Assembly (NCBI GenBank): GCA_002733215.1
Contig: NVUY01000023.1
Span: forward strand, 1 to 42,064
Direction: 5' to 3'
Source: Sulfurovum sp.
GTDB lineage: Bacteria > Campylobacterota > Campylobacteria > Campylobacterales > Sulfurovaceae
DNA length: 42,064 nucleotides
Shown here: positions 23,425 through 32,599 of the stretch, piece after piece
How positions within the stretch are numbered: position 1 is the stretch's first letter
How the letters are laid out: every line of letters starts with the position of its first letter
The notes under the pieces: generated by a model
What the model saw: only the letters and a program-made list of their open reading frames with translations
What the model was told of the DNA's origin: nothing
The model's database searches: none
Made by a program: the position numbers and the translations under genes

Positions 23425-25211
23425 CAAAATGATTGTCCTATCTGGAATGATATCGCATACTGGGAAGTATCTTGCACATTCATCCCCACATCCAGTTTAA
23501 ATGGTCCGATGGGAGTCATGTACCGTACACCCAGACCTGCTGACGTGATGACTTCTCCCGAAAAATCATAAGCATCTGCGGTCAGCATAGTATTGTCCGT
23601 AAAGACAGCACCATAGAGGTCACCCCAGAGAGGATAATTTGCCTCCAATGAGAGGTTTGCCATATTAGCTGCCCCAAATATGGTGTATTCGGTAGGAGAG
23701 ACGATCACACCCAGCTGTCTAAACCCATAAGCACGGTTTGAAAATGAACCTCCCCCGAAAAAATACTTTGATTCAGGGAGAGAGTTCTTTCTGTCTTCAT
23801 CTACCACACCTGCTTTTCCTACTGCTGAAAGGGTAAGATCCGAAAAGGTATGTATAAACCTTCCTTCCAATAGTGTTTTATAGTACACACTTGATTCCTC
23901 ATCATTTGAAAGTCCAAATTCAGCATAGGCGGAGAAATAATATCCGTATTTGGGATTAAGTTTGGAATCCCTGGCATCATAAATAAAATTCACAAAAGGA
24001 TAAAAAAGTTTGAACGTGCCTTCATTCACAGCATGTTCCAGTTTTTCTCCCGGCTTCAGATTATCTAGCGCTGTGATCTCAATATTTTCTATGGCAATAC
24101 CTACTCGTAATTGCGTTCTTTTGCTTTCATGTTCCAGATAGCTTCTAAAAAATGCCTTCTTTTCCTTGAATCCTTCATATTCCAAGTTTGTATAACCTAA
24201 TTTTGCAGCGATACCCACATAATAGTCAGAGATATTGAAAAGGACCGGTCTGTAAAAACTTAAAATGGCCAATTGTTCCAATGATGACCAGCCCAATTGA
24301 AGCTTTAATCTCTGTGCATTACCCATAAAATTATGTTTGGTCAGGGAAGTGTGTACACGTGCACCGACATAAGTGTCAAACCCGGCACCTGCTTCAAACT
24401 GGTATGGTTTTGCCATCTCTGAAACTGTGATATCAACAGGTACAACATTATAAATTTTTCTATCTACACCAATCAGTACCGAATCAAATGCCTGAAGTCC
24501 ATAAAGTGCATCTGAGGTATCTTTTACCAGTTCGGTGCTAAACCTTTCACCCTTCTCTGCCCTAACTCGTGATTTTATCACATCATCAGCAATGGTTTTT
24601 GTCCCCGTAACTGTCACTTCCCCAAAAGTACATACACCACCCTTTTTCAGCGTATAGCGAAGATCAACAATGTGCTTATCCAGATCCACATATGCCTTAG
24701 AGTCAAAGTCATAAGAACAATACCCATCTTTGAGTAATTGTCCAATAATCTTACCTTTTATAGATATAAATTTTTTAGCCTTAAAAATTTCATCTTTTTC
24801 AAATGTAACCAGGGAAACAATATCATAATCACTGGATATATTGATGTCTTCTACTTTGACCGGTTCATTTTCTTTCACTTCAACAGTCACGGTTGTATTG
24901 GTCTCTTTGATTGTATACGTAGCATCATAAAACCCTTCAGAGTCATAAAAAGCTCTTAATGAAGCATGTAAAGTAGGTAATAATTTATCTACTATAGTAG
25001 CAGTATCATCTTTCCAAAACTGAAATATACTCTTATGCTCAGCACCTAAAGCATCATACATTTCAGATTCATCGAAGTATTCTTCTCCATGAATATGGAT
25101 AATATGTGTAGGCAGGACTATCTCTTCTTCATCATCCCCGAAGAGTGAAGCACAAAGCGTTGTCGACCATAACAACATGATAATAAATAATATTTTTTTA
25201 TACATTTTCAA
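23424..25211 (-). CDS. tamA: TamA-like Omp85-family outer-membrane protein
   Basis: This 595-residue protein has a signal peptide (LFIIMLLWSTTLCAS), periplasmic POTRA domains (about 100-265, including FGEVTVTGTKTI) and a 16-strand Omp85 barrel (about 270-595). Barrel features include the lid-lock motif in FGGGSFSNRAYGFR and the final IGPFKLDVG with a terminal Phe. With TamB it forms the translocation and assembly module linking both membranes. The TTG at 25211 is better spaced to the AGGGGA upstream (6 bases) than the ATG two codons later. tamB follows with a one-base overlap of stop and start, so the two are co-translated. Confidence 0.92.
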   Translation of the reverse strand: MKMYKKILFIIMLLWSTTLCASLFGDDEEEIVLPTHIIHIHGEEYFDESEMYDALGAEHKSIFQFWKDDTATIVDKLLPTLHASLRAFYDSEGFYDATYTIKETNTTVTVEVKENEPVKVEDINISSDYDIVSLVTFEKDEIFKAKKFISIKGKIIGQLLKDGYCSYDFDSKAYVDLDKHIVDLRYTLKKGGVCTFGEVTVTGTKTIADDVIKSRVRAEKGERFSTELVKDTSDALYGLQAFDSVLIGVDRKIYNVVPVDITVSEMAKPYQFEAGAGFDTYVGARVHTSLTKHNFMGNAQRLKLQLGWSSLEQLAILSFYRPVLFNISDYYVGIAAKLGYTNLEYEGFKEKKAFFRSYLEHESKRTQLRVGIAIENIEITALDNLKPGEKLEHAVNEGTFKLFYPFVNFIYDARDSKLNPKYGYYFSAYAEFGLSNDEESSVYYKTLLEGRFIHTFSDLTLSAVGKAGVVDEDRKNSLPESKYFFGGGSFSNRAYGFRQLGVIVSPTEYTIFGAANMANLSLEANYPLWGDLYGAVFTDNTMLTADAYDFSGEVITSAGLGVRYMTPIGPFKLDVGMNVQDTSQYAISFQIGQSF

Positions 25212-25274
25212 TAAGTTTCCCCTAAAAACATAATATTTTATCTAAAAGAGACTAAAATATACTTATAATCCTAA

Positions 25275-26162
25275 TTAATGCAGTAAGTCTTTGACACTTT
25301 CCAAGGGGTCTTTCCCCTCTTCTATCATCGCATACACTTCTGCTGCGATAGGAAGGTAGATCTCTCTGTCTTCTGCTATTTTATGTAATGCCTTTGCTGT
25401 GGGGACCCCCTCTGCTACTTCACCTAACTCTTCAAGTATTTCATCCATACTTTTACCCTTGGAGAGTCCCAACCCTACACGATAGTTTCGAGAGAGTGTT
25501 GAAGAGGCAGTAAGGAAAAGGTCACCTGCTCCACCCAGAGAGAGAAAAGTTTCTGTTTTTGCACCAAAAGCTTCTCCGAAACGTGTCATCTCCACCAATC
25601 CTCTTGAGATCAGTGCGGCTCTTGCATTATTTCCCAGGCCAAGTCCGTCACAGACCCCCCCCGCGATGGCAATAACATTCTTATATGCCCCGGAAACTTC
25701 TGCCCCAACCACATCATCACTGACATAACCTTTAATAAAATCCGGAAGATGATCTGCATAGGTTTGTGCCAATTCCAGATTCGTAGAGCTTATTTTGAGT
25801 GCGGTAGGAAGAGACTTTTGTACTTCTGCAGCAAAAGAGGGACCAGAGATGAAAGCCAGTCTGTCTGCAGAGACAAACTCTCCATAGATCTCATTCATAA
25901 AAGATCCTGTTGAAGTCTCGATACCTTTGGCCGCTACCAAAATATTCTGCCCTCTGTCTTCAAAATTGTTTTCCATCCATCCCCGTACAAATTGCGCAGG
26001 AATTGCTATCACCAGATACTCTCTATCCAGTGCTTCATCCAGTGAGACAAAATTTTCTATCTCTTTGGGTGTACGTGAATGTATCACCACATCATTGTCC
26101 TGACTATAGGCATGATACAGTGCCTGTCCCCATTTTCCTGCTCCTATAATGGCTAGTTTCAT
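25275..26162 (-). CDS. gpsA: Glycerol-3-phosphate dehydrogenase [NAD(P)+]
   Basis: GpsA reduces dihydroxyacetone phosphate to sn-glycerol 3-phosphate, the backbone of phospholipids. The 295-residue protein shows the N-terminal dinucleotide-binding GAGKWGQAL at 7-15, FISGPSFAAEV at about 104-114, the catalytic lysine segment GAYKNVIAIAGG, and the C-terminal substrate region GLGNNARAALISRG followed by LGGAGDLFLT. It is slightly shorter than the E. coli enzyme but complete. Its ATG overlaps the end of the potassium channel gene by 4 bases. Confidence 0.95.
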   Translation of the reverse strand: MKLAIIGAGKWGQALYHAYSQDNDVVIHSRTPKEIENFVSLDEALDREYLVIAIPAQFVRGWMENNFEDRGQNILVAAKGIETSTGSFMNEIYGEFVSADRLAFISGPSFAAEVQKSLPTALKISSTNLELAQTYADHLPDFIKGYVSDDVVGAEVSGAYKNVIAIAGGVCDGLGLGNNARAALISRGLVEMTRFGEAFGAKTETFLSLGGAGDLFLTASSTLSRNYRVGLGLSKGKSMDEILEELGEVAEGVPTAKALHKIAEDREIYLPIAAEVYAMIEEGKDPLESVKDLLH

Positions 26163-27799
26163 ATTGAATCCTTCTTTTCATTTTTTTCGATCATTTCTAC
26201 AAATTGTGATGCACTTTCATCATACATGTCAAATATCCTACTCACCCCTGCAAGTAACAGTTTCCTATTGTCTTCTTTACTGTCAGAAAGCGCTACTATC
26301 TCAGAGTCAAAACCGTTTGCACGTAAAGTGATAGCATAATAGACATTTAACGCTTCGTCATGCATCGCACAGACAGCAATGCCATCATGGATATCCGGTG
26401 TCTCAGAGCTTTGTTCATCGATAAGGATCACATTCATAAATCCATCTGCTTTGGCAGCCTCGTAACGATCAGACTCTATCTCATAAATAGAAACTTCGAT
26501 CCCCTCTGCTTTGAGCTGTTTACAGATATGGCTGCTCTTATGCGTGTATCCAAAAAAGAAGATATTTTTCTTCTCCTCTTCACTGTGCTTTTTCAGGTAA
26601 GTAAAGGCTTTTGTATCTACCACCTTATAAAGCTCAACCACACCATCCACTTTCGTAGCTTTATATTGTGCAAGTAACTCCACTTGATTCATACGGGCAT
26701 AAACAACCGCATTCTTCTGTATACTTTTTGCATTGAGTATAAAGTAGATATTGTCTATGTCTGAACTTCTTAACGTTAGAAATGCAACAATGTTTTTTCT
26801 TTGGTTCAGTGTTTTGATGATCTTTGCAGAAGAACCGTCTGCATGTATCACCGTATAACCATCCTGTTGTGCCATGGCAGCTTTACTGTCATCACTTTCT
26901 ATAATGACAGGTTCATAATTTTTATGGCGTTTTAATTTTTTGGCGATGGTTGTGCCCAAATGCCCGTAGCCATTGATGATGACCACATTACGCAGTTTAT
27001 TGACATGATTGATACTGTCCTGATTACGCAGTTCATCAAATCTTTCAGAAAAAGCAGAAACCATCACCGAGGTCACAAAAGATATCATGGCAATACCAAA
27101 AATGATACCGAACATTGAGACTACTTTACCTAATTCCGTGACAGGAGCGATATCACCGTAACCTACAGTAGAGATGGTTATCAATGCCCAGTAAATAGCA
27201 TCCAGATAAGAGCCTAATGCCTGGTTGATTCCAAATTCCAGCAGATAGAAAATAGACCCAAAGGTAAAAGTCACCCCAAAAAGCATATAGCCCAAAAAGA
27301 TGAATTCAAAACGTTTTTTCTGTAAAGCACCAAAAAGACTTGAAGCACCGTGCATATAGTGATAAAGTTTAAGCAGTCTAATGATCCTGAAGTGAGGGAA
27401 AATAGCTACCAAGTCTATCAGTGCCGGCAGAGAAAGCATATATCTCAGTTTAGCCTTAAAAATAGGTAAATAAAGCTCCATCCCTCCTTGGGTTTTCGAA
27501 TTAGAAACAATATGCTTGTGAATATCAGTCTGTACCCATAGTCTTAACAGGTATTCCAAAGCAAAAACACCTGTTACAACATAGAGATCGATCTGTACTA
27601 CCCATTCAGGAATTTTTTCAGACTTGCTCAGAATCAGTGTAGAGATCGAGAAAATGATCAATGCGATCATAGACCGGTCAAAGTACTTTTTATAGCGATA
27701 ATTGGGATCTGTAAGCAGTGCGCGGAAAAATGATTTTGTTTTTTGGTATTTAACTGACTTGTCTATTTTCTCGGAGAATCTTACAATAAAGTTATGCAT
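26159..27799 (-). CDS. Voltage-gated-type potassium channel with two RCK/TrkA-N domains
   Basis: The 546-residue protein has six predicted membrane helices. These include an S4-like helix with spaced basic residues (FPHFRIIRLLKLYHYM, about 134-149) and a pore loop with the K+ selectivity filter TVGYGD at 211-216. Two cytoplasmic RCK-type domains follow, the first with the Rossmann motif GYGHLG at 277-282 and a second starting near NIFFFGYTHKSSH at about 405. The architecture is that of bacterial Kch-like channels, which move K+ across the inner membrane and respond to voltage or ligands. The start has GGGGGAG six bases ahead. It is separated from gatB by a palindromic element (27814-27864) and overlaps gpsA by 4 bases. 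Confidence 0.9.
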   Translation of the reverse strand: MHNFIVRFSEKIDKSVKYQKTKSFFRALLTDPNYRYKKYFDRSMIALIIFSISTLILSKSEKIPEWVVQIDLYVVTGVFALEYLLRLWVQTDIHKHIVSNSKTQGGMELYLPIFKAKLRYMLSLPALIDLVAIFPHFRIIRLLKLYHYMHGASSLFGALQKKRFEFIFLGYMLFGVTFTFGSIFYLLEFGINQALGSYLDAIYWALITISTVGYGDIAPVTELGKVVSMFGIIFGIAMISFVTSVMVSAFSERFDELRNQDSINHVNKLRNVVIINGYGHLGTTIAKKLKRHKNYEPVIIESDDSKAAMAQQDGYTVIHADGSSAKIIKTLNQRKNIVAFLTLRSSDIDNIYFILNAKSIQKNAVVYARMNQVELLAQYKATKVDGVVELYKVVDTKAFTYLKKHSEEEKKNIFFFGYTHKSSHICKQLKAEGIEVSIYEIESDRYEAAKADGFMNVILIDEQSSETPDIHDGIAVCAMHDEALNVYYAITLRANGFDSEIVALSDSKEDNRKLLLAGVSRIFDMYDESASQFVEMIEKNEKKDSI

Positions 27800-27813
27800 A
27801 TTCTCCCCCTTTT

Positions 27814-27864
27814 TAGGGTCGATATTATCGACCTCTGTATTGAAGGTCGATAATATCGACCCTA
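27814..27864. repeat. Palindromic REP/BIME-like element (TCGA type) between gatB and the channel gene
   Basis: Two perfect 20-base inverted arms (27814-27833 and 27845-27864) lie around an 11-base spacer. Each arm holds its own palindrome (GGTCGATATTATCGACC), and the outer ends read TAGGG and CCCTA. It fills most of the 71-base gap between the gatB stop and the channel start, ending 14 bases before the channel ATG. The element at 36887-36956 belongs to the same type. It could act as a transcription attenuator between the two genes. Confidence 0.85.
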
Positions 27865-27870
27865 CGTCAT

Positions 27871-29301
27871 TTAACCCAAACGCTCTTTAAGTAACGCATT
27901 CACCTTGCCGGGGTTCGCTGTCCCTTTACTGGCTTTCATCGTTTGCCCGACAAAGAAGCCGAAAAGTTTGTCTTTACCGCCTTTATACTGCTCCACTTTA
28001 TCCGGATTTGTAGCCAATATCTCATCAATGATAGCCAAGATAGCCCCATCATCACTCACCTGTGCAAGGCCTAATTCATCAATAAGTACCTCGACATCAC
28101 GATTTTTATTTTCCATCATATGGTCAAGCAGGTCTTTCCCGCCTTTTCCTGAAATGCTATCATCAGAAATTTTAGCAACCAATGTGCCCAATGTTTTTGC
28201 ATTCACTGGTGAACTTTCTATCGTATGTCCTGCTTTATTGAGACGGCCAAGTAACTCAGAAGTCAGCCAAGTCACTGCTGTTTTAGGCACAGCACCTTGT
28301 TCTAACATCTCTTCAAAATAGTATGCCATCTCTTTGTCCGAAGTGATCACATGTGCGTCAGCAGGTTTTATGCCAAGTTCTTCTATATACCGTTTAACTT
28401 TTGCATCAGGGAGTTCAGGCATTTGTTTGGCTTCATCTATCATCTCTTGTGTCACTACCAATGGACGCAGATCTGGGTCTGGAAAATAACGGTAATCCGC
28501 AGCTTCTTCTTTCCCTCTCATGGATTTTGTCACACCTTCAGCCACATTCCAAAGTCTAGTTTCTTGATGTACTTCCTGTTCATAGACACCATCTTCATAG
28601 GCCTCTGTTTGTCTTTGTACTTCGTAGGCAATAGCCGCAGCAACAAATTTAAAGGAGTTAATATTTTTAATCTCTACTCTTGTACCAAATTCTTCTTGAC
28701 CTTTAGGGCGGATGGAAACATTCACGTCACATCTAAATGACCCCTCTTGCATGTTTGCATCAGAGATATCTAGGTAACGTACCGTAGAATGAAGCTTTTT
28801 CAAAAATGCCACAGCTTCTTCAGAAGATCGCATATCGGGATCAGAAACTATCTCAAGCAAGGGGGTTCCTGAACGGTTCAAGTCTACTTTTGAGTGGTTA
28901 CCCTCATGTATATTTTTTCCAGCATCTGCTTCTAGGTGTGCCTGTGTCATACCAATACGTTTTTTTGTACCATCTTTCAAGTCTATAAACACTTCACCTT
29001 TTTGCACAATAGCCTTAGTCAACTGCGTAATCTGATAGGCAGAAGGACTGTCAGGGTAAAAGTAAGACTTTCTGTCAAAATAGGACGTATGATTTACATT
29101 TGCATTGATCGCATAGCCCAATCTCATCGCTTTGATCGCAGCTTCCTTGTTTACTACAGGCAAGGCACCGGGAAGCGCTAAACAAGTAGGACAGGTATTG
29201 GTATTTTGATGTGCTGCAAAAGAGGTAGGACAAGAACAAAAGAGTTTCGTTTTAGTGTTCAGTTGAACATGAACTTCAAGACCGATGACGGTTTCAAACA
29301 T
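27871..29301 (-). CDS. gatB: Aspartyl/glutamyl-tRNA amidotransferase subunit B
   Basis: GatB is the kinase/amidotransferase subunit of GatCAB, which turns Glu-tRNA(Gln) and Asp-tRNA(Asn) into the amide-charged forms. The 476-residue protein has the catalytic cradle (about 1-290) with the signatures [24 protein letters not shown] and [19 protein letters not shown]. The helical and YqeY tail (about 295-476) ends with [28 protein letters not shown] precedes the ATG. gatA and gatC are not in the window, which is common in this phylum. Confidence 0.97.
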   Translation of the reverse strand: MFETVIGLEVHVQLNTKTKLFCSCPTSFAAHQNTNTCPTCLALPGALPVVNKEAAIKAMRLGYAINANVNHTSYFDRKSYFYPDSPSAYQITQLTKAIVQKGEVFIDLKDGTKKRIGMTQAHLEADAGKNIHEGNHSKVDLNRSGTPLLEIVSDPDMRSSEEAVAFLKKLHSTVRYLDISDANMQEGSFRCDVNVSIRPKGQEEFGTRVEIKNINSFKFVAAAIAYEVQRQTEAYEDGVYEQEVHQETRLWNVAEGVTKSMRGKEEAADYRYFPDPDLRPLVVTQEMIDEAKQMPELPDAKVKRYIEELGIKPADAHVITSDKEMAYYFEEMLEQGAVPKTAVTWLTSELLGRLNKAGHTIESSPVNAKTLGTLVAKISDDSISGKGGKDLLDHMMENKNRDVEVLIDELGLAQVSDDGAILAIIDEILATNPDKVEQYKGGKDKLFGFFVGQTMKASKGTANPGKVNALLKERLG

Positions 29302-29352
29302 AGTGATTTTCCTTATAAATAGTACACATTTTAAATTAAAGTAATTATAGCG

Positions 29353-30093
29353 TTATTGTCTTATAATACGTACATCCCCAAAGAAGACCAGGTCTTTCAA
29401 AACCGCTTTATCTACGATGCCTTCTTTATTCATTTTAACTTCCAGTTCACCTTTTTGACTGTGGTACAATTTACGATGCATCACGACAGTACTGTACCAG
29501 TCACCCTCTTTCACTTTTCCTAAAAGATCTCCCATCTTCTTTAAAGATTTCTGTGAAGGAACAGTCATATCTACACGTCCGTTTCTACGGTCAGCACCTA
29601 CCGCTTTAAAAGTATAGTGTCTGCTCTTGTATTTCTCTTTGATATGTTTGGGAAGGTTTAAAAAAAGCGTCAACATGTCATCTTTCGAGTAATATCCAAG
29701 CGTTACTTTTTTATCTTTGATCTTTACGCCCTGCTTCCATTCTTTATAATGACGTGTGACGCTCTTTTTCCTATGGTTTACAGTATAGATCGTTGTATTT
29801 GTATACTCACCGTAAGATTTGATCATCTGATACAGATCTGTCACCAGTAGTCCACGTTCTATATGTCCTTTGGAAATATGCCGTTCCTTGAGGTTGTCCG
29901 TCACCGTTTTAGCGATGCTACCCACAGCCACTACCGTTGCATTGATACTGTAATATTTATGATCAGAAGTCAGTGTCGCATGTACTTTGGCCACTTCACC
30001 GAAGATACCAAACTCTACACGGTACTCTGCATCTATATTTCTTGCAGTTAATAAAACCAGTGAAAAGAGAAAAAGTAAAAAGATCCGTAACAT
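29353..30093 (-). CDS. Exported protein, DUF3108-like
   Basis: From the ATG at 30093 the product has 246 residues. It starts with a signal peptide (LRIFLLFLFSLVLLTARNIDA), followed by a beta-rich periplasmic domain. Segments such as YRVEFGIFGEVAKVHATL near the mature start and LEVKMNKEGIVDKAVL near the end resemble what I know of the DUF3108 family of exported proteins, whose role is unknown. The frame is open further upstream, but that part overlaps thiE; the start at 30093 lies 4 bases after the thiE stop. The family call is tentative, but export is well supported. Confidence 0.65.
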   Translation of the reverse strand: MLRIFLLFLFSLVLLTARNIDAEYRVEFGIFGEVAKVHATLTSDHKYYSINATVVAVGSIAKTVTDNLKERHISKGHIERGLLVTDLYQMIKSYGEYTNTTIYTVNHRKKSVTRHYKEWKQGVKIKDKKVTLGYYSKDDMLTLFLNLPKHIKEKYKSRHYTFKAVGADRRNGRVDMTVPSQKSLKKMGDLLGKVKEGDWYSTVVMHRKLYHSQKGELEVKMNKEGIVDKAVLKDLVFFGDVRIIRQ

Positions 30094-30097
30094 AGGC

Positions 30098-30646
30098 TTA
30101 AGCTGCAAAATAACGAATAGAAGCAAAACCTGCCGCTCCTGATCTTTCACAGGCTGCTATTTGCTCCTCTGTGACTATGCCGCCTAATGCCAAGATAGGG
30201 ATAGTCACTTGTGAAATCATATTTTCCAAGACTTCCAAACCCACAGGAAGCCCTTTATTTGCTGTTTCATAGATGGGACTGAAGGTTGCCATATCTGCAC
30301 CCAGAAGTTCTGCTTTTTTAAGCTCTTCCAGCGTATGAGTACTGACCACCACAAAAAGATCTTTGGCTTTTGCCACGGCAATATCACCCAGTTGCTGACT
30401 TGTTAAGTGGACGCCGTCAGCTTTAACACTATCGGCTAAGACATGATCTCCATGAATGAGGACTTGTTTAAAAGCAAAACCCTTGGCTGCCTCAACAAAA
30501 TCAACAGCTTTTAGTTTGACATCTGACTTAGTTCCAAATTTATCCCGATAGACGATCATTGAAGCTTTCTTGGAAAACCTTTCCATGTCACGCTGCAAAG
30601 TGTTAAAATCTAAGGTAGAGGGGTCGGTGACAGCATAAGCAATCAT
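30098..30646 (-). CDS. thiE: Thiamine phosphate synthase (ThiE/TenI family)
   Basis: ThiE joins the pyrimidine and thiazole phosphates to form thiamine monophosphate. The 182-residue protein is a short TIM barrel with the family motifs KADGVHLTSQQ at about 75-85, then VVVSTHTLEELKKAELLGAD, then FSPIYETANKG and the phosphate-binding ALGGI near 153-157. It is about 20 residues shorter than E. coli ThiE, mainly at the N-terminus, so a TenI-like relative is possible. It overlaps the upstream small membrane protein gene by 4 bases. No TPP riboswitch was recognised. Confidence 0.82.
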   Translation of the reverse strand: MIAYAVTDPSTLDFNTLQRDMERFSKKASMIVYRDKFGTKSDVKLKAVDFVEAAKGFAFKQVLIHGDHVLADSVKADGVHLTSQQLGDIAVAKAKDLFVVVSTHTLEELKKAELLGADMATFSPIYETANKGLPVGLEVLENMISQVTIPILALGGIVTEEQIAACERSGAAGFASIRYFAA

Positions 30647-30939
30647 TGAAGATCGTTATTTTCTTTTGGCAAGGGAGATTTTTCAATAAGAAGTTTTTCA
30701 AGCAGTGCCGTCTGTTTTTTAAGCTCTAGATGTTTCTCTTTACCGGTGATGATATGCTCCAGGAAAAGTACTCCTGCCATGCCCGGCAATGCACCTATAA
30801 ATGCAGACACAAGGGCAAGAAAGAAACTCTCCTGATAAAAAGAAAGAAAAGAAGTGATGGCGCCCAGCAGAACAGCTGCCCATGCGACGCCTAAGAGAAA
30901 GTTGATCACAAAACTTAAAGGAGCATTCTGTAATCTCAT
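30643..30939 (-). CDS. Small membrane protein of unknown function
   Basis: The 98-residue protein has two predicted membrane helices (about 12-32 and 38-62, the second with a Gly/Pro-rich ALPGMAGVLFLEH) and a hydrophilic, Lys/Glu-rich C-terminal tail. It lies 19 bases after atpB and overlaps thiE by 4 bases on the same strand. The place next to atpB recalls AtpI-type helpers of ATP synthase, but no clear sequence match was seen, so I do not assign this role. Confidence 0.65.
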   Translation of the reverse strand: MRLQNAPLSFVINFLLGVAWAAVLLGAITSFLSFYQESFFLALVSAFIGALPGMAGVLFLEHIITGKEKHLELKKQTALLEKLLIEKSPLPKENNDLQ

Positions 30940-30958
30940 TTTAAAAACCTAAGAGATC

Positions 30959-31657
30959 TTAGTGATCATCTTCTAGTGCTATAGCACCTGCAAGGTATAC
31001 ATAGGTAAGTATCATGAAAACGAAAGTTTGCAAAAATGCCATAAATGTAAGAAGGATCAACGGTGCGATCGGTACGATCCATGGGGACAGCATCAAAAGA
31101 ACCCATAAAAAGAGATCATCTCCTTTGATGTTACCAAAAAGTCTGAATGAAAGTGAAATGATTCTCGAGATGTGAGAGACGATCTCAATAGGGTACATCA
31201 AAAGTGACATAGCAAATTTTGCTATGGGATTCATCTCTCCAAGGTGTACAAAGTTCTTAAAATACGTAAATGCACCCTGTGCCTTAATACCTTCATAATT
31301 GTAGTATAAAAAAACGATGAGTGCCAAAACAAGTGTTACGTTAATATTTGATGTTGGAGATTCAAATCCCGGAATAATACCGATAAGGTTATTGACAAGC
31401 ACGAACAATCCTATCGTTGCAATTAAAGGTAAATATTTACGTGCATGCTCTTCACCTATAACATCTTTACCCATAGCAATAACACCGCCAAGGAACGCTT
31501 CCATCACGTTTTGTGTACCTGTCGGTACTGCTCTAAGACTCTTTGTTGCCATTTTTGCAATCGCAAGTATAATAATTGCCACTAAAATCAAGTGTGAAAC
31601 AAATAACATTTGTCCGTGACCGAAAATTACACCCAGATAAGTAAATATACCTTCCAT
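30959..31657 (-). CDS. atpB: ATP synthase F0 subunit a
   Basis: Subunit a forms the proton half-channels next to the c-ring. The 232-residue protein has five to six membrane helices, and the essential arginine lies in ISLSFRLFGNIKGDDLF (about residues 161-177). Family segments also include NLIGIIPGFESPTSNINVT. AGAGGA is well placed before the ATG at 31657. No other ATP synthase genes are nearby; a separate atpB is usual in Campylobacterota. The gene is followed by the small membrane protein and thiE. Confidence 0.95.
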   Translation of the reverse strand: MEGIFTYLGVIFGHGQMLFVSHLILVAIIILAIAKMATKSLRAVPTGTQNVMEAFLGGVIAMGKDVIGEEHARKYLPLIATIGLFVLVNNLIGIIPGFESPTSNINVTLVLALIVFLYYNYEGIKAQGAFTYFKNFVHLGEMNPIAKFAMSLLMYPIEIVSHISRIISLSFRLFGNIKGDDLFLWVLLMLSPWIVPIAPLILLTFMAFLQTFVFMILTYVYLAGAIALEDDH

Positions 31658-31713
31658 AAAACATCCTCTTGTAAGTTTAATATTGCGGGATTATATCCTT
31701 TTAGACCTTAGTT

Positions 31714-32466
31714 TTAGTGTAATTTTTCCTGTCCCAGGCGATAAAGTGCAAAATCATATTTGATGGGGTCCTTTTCATCAAAAGTCCGCAGAGTATCGGT
31801 CAATTCTATACTTGCTTTCATATCATAGGTTTTACGTTTCAGTAAACCTAAACGTTTTGAAACCTGAAAAGTATGCGTATCCAGGGGCATAAGTAGATCT
31901 TTTTTATCTATCTTCGACCATAAGCCCATATCAAGTTCATCTTTTCGTACCATCCAGCGCAAGTACATCATGTAGCGTTTATATGTACCTGCAGCAGAGA
32001 CTTTTTTGGGTACCGAAGCTGTTAAAAAATCATATCCTCGACTTTTATAAGGATGCACTTTTTTAAAAGTCTCAATAAAATACCACAAACCATCTAAGAC
32101 ATTTTCTTCTTTCTTATAGCCTGCATAAAAGATGTTTTCAATACTTTCCACACTTTTTAATCGCTTTAATGCTATGAAAAATGCACTCACATCTTCAGAC
32201 TTTTGAAAACGGTAATAATGACTTGAAAGCTCTTTTATAATAGTTTCATCAGAGCTCTCAAGCAAAGAAAAATCAAAACTGTCTAAAAATTTAACGATGA
32301 GCCCTGCATTACCATACGCGAACAAAGCACAGACCAAGGCTATGGATTCATCCTGGTATTTTGAAGCGATGAGAAGTGGATCCGGTTTTTCATAGGAGAG
32401 TTCGGTATGAGAGTTTCTTATTTCAACTTCTTTGTCTAAAAGAGTTTTAACTTCAGATAATTTCAA
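31714..32466 (-). CDS. DUF2400/TIGR02757 family protein
   Basis: The 250-residue protein matches the TIGR02757 (DUF2400) family of unknown function. Visible family segments are SKYQDESIALVCALFAYGNA near 40-60, then SRGYDFLTASVPK, then the cluster RWMVRKDELDMGLWSKIDKK followed by LLMPLDTHTFQVSKRLGLL. That arrangement recalls helix-hairpin-helix DNA glycosylases but gives no proven activity. I place the start at the TTG at 32464-32466, because GGAGAA lies 6 bases ahead and MKLSEVKTLL fits the family. The frame stays open to 32649, but that part reads through a palindromic repeat. It is last in the run dapD, S4, trpD, tsaE, lptB. Confidence 0.82.
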   Translation of the reverse strand: MKLSEVKTLLDKEVEIRNSHTELSYEKPDPLLIASKYQDESIALVCALFAYGNAGLIVKFLDSFDFSLLESSDETIIKELSSHYYRFQKSEDVSAFFIALKRLKSVESIENIFYAGYKKEENVLDGLWYFIETFKKVHPYKSRGYDFLTASVPKKVSAAGTYKRYMMYLRWMVRKDELDMGLWSKIDKKDLLMPLDTHTFQVSKRLGLLKRKTYDMKASIELTDTLRTFDEKDPIKYDFALYRLGQEKLH

Positions 32467-32477
32467 ATGCTTCTCCG
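32464..32477 (-). promoter_or_regulatory. RBS and TTG start abutting a palindromic element
   Basis: On the minus strand the end of the repeat (CCCTACG) runs directly into GGAGAA, then GCAT and the TTG start of the DUF2400 gene. This decides the start codon: translation upstream of it would only read the repeat. The stem end of the repeat lies one base from the Shine-Dalgarno sequence, so hairpin formation could affect initiation. Confidence 0.6.
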
Positions 32478-32569
32478 TAGGGTGTTGTCTCCTGACAACA
32501 CCTTCTAAAATATAAACCATTATTAAAACCACATATTTAATTGGTGTTGTCAGGAGACAACACCCTACG
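32476..32569. repeat. Palindromic REP/BIME-like element (TGTTGTC type) between lptB and the DUF2400 gene
   Basis: Two perfect 27-base inverted arms (32476-32502 and 32543-32569) flank a 40-base AT-rich spacer. Each arm folds on itself (GGTGTTGTC...GACAACACC), and the outer ends read CGTAGGG and CCCTACG. It starts 30 bases after the lptB stop codon and ends at the ribosome binding site of the next gene. A close copy with a different loop base lies at 33746-33827. Confidence 0.9.
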
Positions 32570-32599
32570 AGATCAATATAATGTTTCCGTCCTATCAAT

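Noticed and set aside
27905-29181. Several plus-strand frames opposite gatB
   Set aside because: gatB is a full-length, unmistakable gene; these frames have no start signals or family features.
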